A stretch of DNA of 64,000 nt from Pempheris klunzingeri (lineage: Eukaryota > Chordata > Actinopteri > Acropomatiformes > Pempheridae): NCBI RefSeq assembly GCF_042242105.1, contig NC_092026.1, positions 19,570,691-19,634,690 of the forward strand, in the 5' to 3' direction. Both the position numbers and the translations under genes were made by a program. Each line of letters begins with the position of its first letter. Within the stretch, counting starts at the first letter, position 1. The notes below the pieces were generated by a model, which made no database searches, was not told the origin of the DNA, and saw only the letters and a list, made by a program, of their open reading frames with translations. This document shows positions 62,101 to 64,000 of this stretch, piece by piece.

Positions 62101-63519
62101 TTCTCTAAGAGTAAACACAATGTTCAACTCTGACGGGAAATTTCCAGCCTCAGTCTAAGTCACTTGTCCAAATAAAAAAGGTTACTCAGAAAGTTCACAT
62201 CCAGTTCCCAGCTGACAGCTGACCCTTTGGCTCTCACGTCACAGCTACAGCAACCTGTTGTAAAGTTGTATCCCAGTATAGGAGACAGATCACGTTACCG
62301 CTCCAGACGCTTCCAGAAGACCTCGGGCTCATTCTGGCCTCCAATGACTGTGTGGCAATACAACAGGGAAGTCCTAATGTCCTAATGCTCACTTAGACAT
62401 CAAGTTCAAGAGTTTCTCAGTGTTTTGTGAAGAGAAATTCGCTGAAATTCAAAAATTCAAAAGTGACGTAGTGAAGTGATGTAAATCAGTATTTGACATC
62501 AGTAAGGCCAGAAATCTTAACTGGAGGTCTTCATTTTACAACTATTGTGCCGTACTGTGACAACTTTGGCTTTATTTCCATACTCCATACAAACATTTGA
62601 GGTCTTTGAGGCCTGTGGGAATCTTGTGGAGGTGTGTGCACATGTATCTGTCTGTTCATCTGTCTGGAAAGTCCCTTGTACAGAAGTCAGTCTTGCTTTC
62701 CTTGGAAACGCCTGTAGGTTGTCAACAAAACAAGAAGCACTTGGCTCAACCCTGGCAGTGCCAGAGAGCAGCTTATGCTGCTGACGGTCCCAAAGTGAGC
62801 GTGGTGAGGAGAGGGATTTTCTATAAATATTCAGGTGCAAAATAGACTCTCTGAGTGAACTCGGCCTTCACTTGCACACAATCTGTTTGGAAAGGTTGCT
62901 AGTTGAACAGCTCTCCTCTACCACAGCAGACAACGATGGGGTGCACTGATACAACATCAGAGATTAGGAAAAAGCACAACTGATAGCACATAGCACCACA
63001 TACATGTTTAATGAGGAGCGCAAAATGAGTTTCACTGCTCAATCATGAATCCATCAATGCGAAGCAGCTTAATGCTAGCATTCATACCCACGGTTATAGA
63101 TAAACGTGCAAATCGTCTGCATTTACTCATAATATCCCAAAATCCTTAAACGCCTGAGACAGGGATGAGTCCCTCTTACACATGCTGTGAATCCTCTTTT
63201 CATCTGATCCAACCAAGAAAAAAAATGCAAAGTAAGGAGTCAACCAAGAAACCTCACCGCCTCTCAGCCGGTCTTGCCAAGCCAAAGTCCCCTGCTTATT
63301 GTATCACTGGCAGGAACCAAACATGGCCATTTGTCTCAATAAGGAGCTACTGTAAATTGCATTAGCCAAGTCCCCCAAGCAGTCTATGGAGTTAAGGGTA
63401 TTCAAGTGGGTTAAGCGAGCCATCCTATAGCCAAGCCTTCCCCTTCCAAAGGCCTTACCTTGGCCACAGGGTTGCACATGGTTCACATGGTAATTAGAGA
63501 TCCATGGGTTGCGAAACAT
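24331..63519 (-). CDS. svil: Supervillin, 38 exons placed
   Basis: Actin- and myosin-II-binding membrane-cytoskeleton linker of the villin/gelsolin family (in muscle the long form is archvillin). Exons, 5' to 3': 63459-63519, 62299-62347, 59986-60077, 59819-59876, 59565-59713, 57976-58810, 56630-56782, 52086-53441, 51420-51590, 51212-51249, about 51039-51099, 50645-50781, 50347-50442, 48829-49120, 45526-46246, 43300-43819, 41403-41535, 37798-37945, 37083-37178, 36897-36977, 36533-36710, 36247-36425, 35817-35972, 35244-35380, 34491-34638, 33798-33943, 32923-33098, 32641-32788, 31632-31911, 31229-31380, 30791-30896, 29954-30161, 29651-29784, 28933-29088, 28672-28815, 28146-28267, 27590-27745, 24331-24417. 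All have GT/AG ends and compatible phases. The sum is 2686 codons plus stop, taking exon 11 as 62 bases (one base uncertain there). The mammal-type start is Met85 of this model. Confidence 0.95.
24418..27589. other. Last svil intron (3.2 kb)
   Basis: No additional coding exon recognised. Holds a pyrimidine-rich stretch (24895-24955), a perfect palindromic CRE (TGACGTCA, 25194-25201), a (GT)n run at 25386-25404, an A run at 25614-25628, and a candidate MITE at about 26943-27410. Confidence 0.6.
26943..27410. mobile_element. Candidate MITE with imperfect inverted ends
   Basis: Left end 'ctaccatatttccttaaata' and right end (reverse complement) 'ctactatatttcccccgaaa' are similar for about 14 bases. 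The inside repeats the words 'aataaaggc' and 'aataaagacc', as in a widespread class of short inverted-repeat elements. The target-site duplication is unclear. Confidence 0.4.
27590..35972 (-). CDS. svil: svil exons 23-37: gelsolin-like repeats and start of headpiece
   Basis: Fifteen compact exons encode the gelsolin-homology repeats, roughly residues 1870-2600 of the long model. Hallmarks: [172 protein letters not shown]. Exon 36 gives [20 protein letters not shown] and exon 37 [20 protein letters not shown], leading into the headpiece. In supervillin these repeats serve protein interactions rather than filament severing; that is family knowledge. Confidence 0.96.
28424..28622 (+). mobile_element. 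Right half of CAGTGGTGGAAA-type MITE
   Basis: Contains 'gggccattctgcataatgag', 'tacttttgtacatttactta' and the terminus 'cttcttccaccagtg'. This is the right end of the common teleost hAT-like element; it lies in the intron just beside svil exon 35. Confidence 0.75.
32400..32572 (+). repeat. SINE-like dispersed repeat
   Basis: Has the frequent fish wording 'tttagcacctttctagtc', 'cactttgacatgcggact' and 'ggatcgaactgctgat'. It sits about 70 bases from the donor of svil exon 28. Confidence 0.6.
35076..35110. repeat. (TG)n microsatellite
   Basis: About 17 consecutive TG units in the intron between svil exons 24 and 25. Confidence 0.95.
36247..41535 (-). CDS. svil: svil exons 17-22: linker to the gelsolin repeats
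   Basis: Exon 17 (41403-41535): [20 protein letters not shown]. Exon 18 (37798-37945): [20 protein letters not shown] and [18 protein letters not shown]. Exon 19 (37083-37178) is Ser/Pro-rich. Exon 20 (36897-36977): [14 protein letters not shown]. Exon 21 (36533-36710): [20 protein letters not shown] and the [13 protein letters not shown] segment. Exon 22 (36247-36425): [20 protein letters not shown] and [19 protein letters not shown]. All are strongly supervillin-like. Two phase-0 candidate cassettes lie between exons 17 and 18. Confidence 0.93.
38530..38607 (-). CDS. svil: Candidate svil cassette exon, 26 codons
   Basis: Acceptor with a long pyrimidine tract (…GCATCCTCAG) and a strong donor (AGTCAG|GTAAGG) bound 78 bases, phase 0 at both ends, the phase of the intron between exons 17 and 18. 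Encodes [20 protein letters not shown] then IDHHSQ, no stop. It lies in a wider purine/pyrimidine-skewed region, so a chance match cannot be excluded. Confidence 0.55.
40314..40370 (-). CDS. svil: Candidate svil cassette exon, 19 codons
   Basis: Bounded by AACCCCTCAG and CTGTGG|GTAAGA; 57 bases, phase 0 at both ends, same intron as 38530-38607. Encodes [19 protein letters not shown]. The codons look ordinary and there is no stop, but no homologue is remembered. Confidence 0.55.
41536..43299. other. svil intron 16
   Basis: No coding exon seen. A splice-like segment near 42575-42660 was tested and contains stops in the needed phase. Confidence 0.6.
43300..46246 (-). CDS. svil: svil exons 15-16: disordered Arg/Gln- and Pro-rich linker
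   Basis: Exon 15 (45526-46246) follows GEVQQ with [20 protein letters not shown] and then a long Gln/Arg/Gly/Glu-rich stretch. Exon 16 (43300-43819) is a Pro/Gln-rich quasi-repeat (units like [12 protein letters not shown]) ending [15 protein letters not shown], the conserved lead-in to exon 17. These exons correspond in position to the region that distinguishes muscle archvillin from the short form, but I cannot assign isoforms. Confidence 0.88.
47547..47612 (-). CDS. svil: Candidate svil cassette exon, 22 codons
   Basis: Bounded by TGTCCACACAG and GACCAT|GTAAGA; 66 bases, phase 0 at both ends, matching the exon 14-15 intron. Encodes an acidic segment, [20 protein letters not shown] then DH. 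Confidence 0.55.
48829..49120 (-). CDS. svil: svil exon 14
   Basis: Encodes an acidic/Gln-rich start, then [20 protein letters not shown] and [19 protein letters not shown], the conserved supervillin block. Phase 2 in, phase 0 out (CAG|GTAAAA). Confidence 0.92.
50347..51590 (-). CDS. svil: svil exons 9-13: conserved central block
   Basis: Exon 9 (51420-51590) encodes [20 protein letters not shown] then [14 protein letters not shown]. Exon 10 (51212-51249) is a 38-base microexon ([12 protein letters not shown]). Exon 11 (about 51039-51099) gives [17 protein letters not shown]. Exon 12 (50645-50781) gives [20 protein letters not shown] and [12 protein letters not shown]. Exon 13 (50347-50442) is Ser/Thr/Val-rich. 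Motifs of the type RFRTQPIT recur here and in exon 14, a known feature of the supervillin middle region. Exon 11 boundaries are given to within one base. Confidence 0.88.
52086..53441 (-). CDS. svil: svil exon 8: large Gln-rich exon
   Basis: 451 full codons. Begins [14 protein letters not shown], then a His/Pro-rich part, an Arg/Glu-rich part ([16 protein letters not shown]) and about 110 residues very rich in Gln with Q, QQ and QQQ runs. It ends [16 protein letters not shown], a conserved supervillin segment. The donor is CCTGAGTT|GTAGGT. Mostly predicted disordered by composition. The Gln region is much richer than I remember from mammals. Confidence 0.9.
53826..54479 (+). mobile_element. 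hAT-type element, deletion derivative with 8-bp TSD
   Basis: Terminal inverted repeats CAGGGGTGTCCAAACT (53826) and its complement ending at 54479 are flanked by identical 8-base CACTAAAG (53818-53825 and 54480-54487), the hAT signature. Subterminal 'ggcccatgggccaactgtgg' is typical of this group. A plus-strand frame (from 53962) keeps transposase-like remnants such as [20 protein letters not shown] and [19 protein letters not shown], then breaks down. About 650 bases; non-autonomous. A G run lies near its right part (54340-54359). Confidence 0.92.
54340..54359. repeat. Poly-G run
   Basis: About 20 consecutive G bases inside the hAT remnant; could form a G-quadruplex and is prone to length error. 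Confidence 0.85.
56630..56782 (-). CDS. svil: svil exon 7 (153 bases, symmetric, possibly skipped)
   Basis: Encodes a Ser/Thr-rich segment with [18 protein letters not shown] and ends VSSWPS, followed by RIRVRERL from exon 8, matching the WPSRVKVREKL of mammalian supervillin. The acceptor (GTGCAG at 56783-56788) has a poor pyrimidine tract but is the only one seen that keeps phase 2. Because it is 153 bases with phase 2 on both sides, skipping it keeps the frame. Confidence 0.75.
57976..59876 (-). CDS. svil: svil exons 4-6: conserved N-terminal region
   Basis: Exon 4 (59819-59876) holds the mammal-type start (MN, then R across the junction). Exon 5 (59565-59713) gives [17 protein letters not shown] and [15 protein letters not shown], clearly matching the supervillin N-terminus. 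Exon 6 (57976-58810) carries [20 protein letters not shown], the basic motif typical of supervillin, then a low-complexity Ser/Arg/Gln/His-rich tail with a QQQQ-HPHHH run. In mammals this N-terminal area binds myosin II and F-actin; that role is inferred here by homology. Confidence 0.92.
59986..63519 (-). CDS. svil: svil upstream exons 1-3 (N-terminal extension)
   Basis: Exon 1 (63459-63519) begins at the first ATG after an in-frame TAG at 63553-63555 and encodes [20 protein letters not shown]; its donor is CCAAG|GTAAGG. Exon 2 (62299-62347) encodes [15 protein letters not shown]. Exon 3 (59986-60077) encodes [15 protein letters not shown] and then a stretch ending LLAALPK. Phases 1, 2, 1 lead without a stop into exon 4 ([16 protein letters not shown]), just before the mammal-type Met at 59826. 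Together they add 84 residues to the familiar start. The weakest junction is the exon 3 donor (AAGG|GTGTGC). No domain is recognised. Confidence 0.7.
60078..62298. other. svil intron between exons 2 and 3
   Basis: Contains the alternative exons 2b/2c at 61081-61285. Otherwise AT-rich with no other coding exon placed. Confidence 0.6.
61081..61285 (-). CDS. svil: Candidate alternative N-terminal svil exons 2b and 2c
   Basis: Exon 2b (61202-61285) has acceptor TCTTTTTAG and donor GAATG|GTAGAG. It is phase 1 to 1 and encodes [20 protein letters not shown] then MLSVDLN. Exon 2c (61081-61144) has acceptor CCTCTTTCTAG and donor TTAAG|GTGAGG. It is phase 1 to 2 and encodes [20 protein letters not shown]. 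Together they could replace exon 2 between exons 1 and 3 without a frame change. They could equally belong to a transcript with a different first exon. Confidence 0.5.
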
Positions 63520-64000
63520 GTTTAGGGAGAAGAACACAAGGATGCCCCACTGCTAGACTCCCTTCCCAACAACGGCGGTGACGGTGGTGGACAGCAGGCG
63601 TGGCAGCGCTGGAGGCTCGGGCTGCTACCGGCAAGCAGACAGGCAGGGATGGAGGTGGTGTCACGGCCACACACACACACGGACAAGCACACAGCCACAG
63701 CAGAGTGACTGCCCCGGATACACAGCAAGCTACAGCCAACACAGACTGGCTGTCCTACAGTGTGCGTGTGTCAGTGTGCATGTCAGTGTGTGTGTGTGTG
63801 CATGCAAGGTAACTGAGAGAGAGAGACAGCAGGGTGCTAAAGCAGCTCAGAGCCCTAATCAGATTACAGGCAGAAATTAGCCTTGATGATAAAAACTCTG
63901 GGACAGGATTGGAGGAGGGTTCAAGCAGGGCTGCAGTGGGAGGTATGGGGTCCATGGCTACTGGAAGTCAGATGGTATCCTTAACACACACACACTTACA
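63520..64000 (-). promoter_or_regulatory. svil: svil upstream 5' UTR / promoter-side sequence
   Basis: Upstream of the ATG at 63519 the minus strand has an in-frame TAG at 63553-63555. A more GC- and CpG-rich piece follows (about 63560-63640, CCGTCACCGCCGTTG), with CA/GT simple repeats at 63670-63685 and 63750-63805. It is consistent with a first exon and nearby promoter, but the start site cannot be read and the window ends here. Confidence 0.4.

Noticed and set aside
62517-62840. 107-codon minus-strand frame
   Set aside because: No splice or phase match to svil and no recognisable motif; likely chance.
1-64000. CRISPR arrays, tRNA or rRNA genes, bacterial operons, viral genes
   Set aside because: None were seen; direct repeats here are microsatellites, tandem gene duplicates and transposon remnants.

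Overview
The window is nuclear DNA from a ray-finned (teleost, probably percomorph) fish. Genes are split by GT/AG introns, protein matches are vertebrate, and typical teleost repeats occur (hAT, piggyBac and Tc1 remnants, the CAGTGGTGGAAA-type MITE, (TG)n microsatellites). Nothing suggests bacterial or viral genes. All gene models were read by hand from splice signals, reading phase and remembered family sequence; no database search was run.

Bases 1-23000 hold a cluster of four paralogous genes of the BAAT / type-I acyl-CoA thioesterase (ACOT1-6) family. Two lie head-to-tail on the plus strand (A 3110-4870, B 7301-9092) and two on the minus strand (C 12640-14852, D 19036-22053), so B and C converge. 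Each has three coding exons, about 417-422 codons, a Ser-Asp-His triad and, except A, a C-terminal ARL that fits a peroxisomal targeting signal. A and B sit in a roughly 4.1-4.6 kb tandem duplication (2823-6945 and 7014-11650) that did not copy the likely promoter of A. Exon 1 and the end of exon 3 are nearly identical in all four genes while exon 2 and the start of exon 3 differ, a mosaic that suggests gene conversion. A relic of exon 1 lies near 885-945. Tc1 and piggyBac remnants fill the 5' intron/upstream region of gene C.

Bases about 23500-63540 hold one large minus-strand gene, supervillin (svil). I could place 38 constitutive-looking coding exons from an ATG at 63519 to a TAA at 24331; their phases join without a break and give a predicted 2686-residue protein. 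It has the conserved N-terminal block, a long disordered Q/P-rich middle, gelsolin-like repeats and a villin-type headpiece ending in KKAKGLF. The ATG matching the usual mammalian start lies in exon 4 (59826). Three further in-frame exons upstream add 84 codons.

The most interesting part of the window is unannotated coding potential inside svil. There is an N-terminal extension with two alternative exon sets (62299-62347, or 61202-61285 plus 61081-61144). There are also several phase-compatible candidate cassette exons (56630-56782, 47547-47612, 40314-40370, 38530-38607). The hAT remnant in the 53.4-56.6 kb intron has an exact 8-bp target-site duplication.
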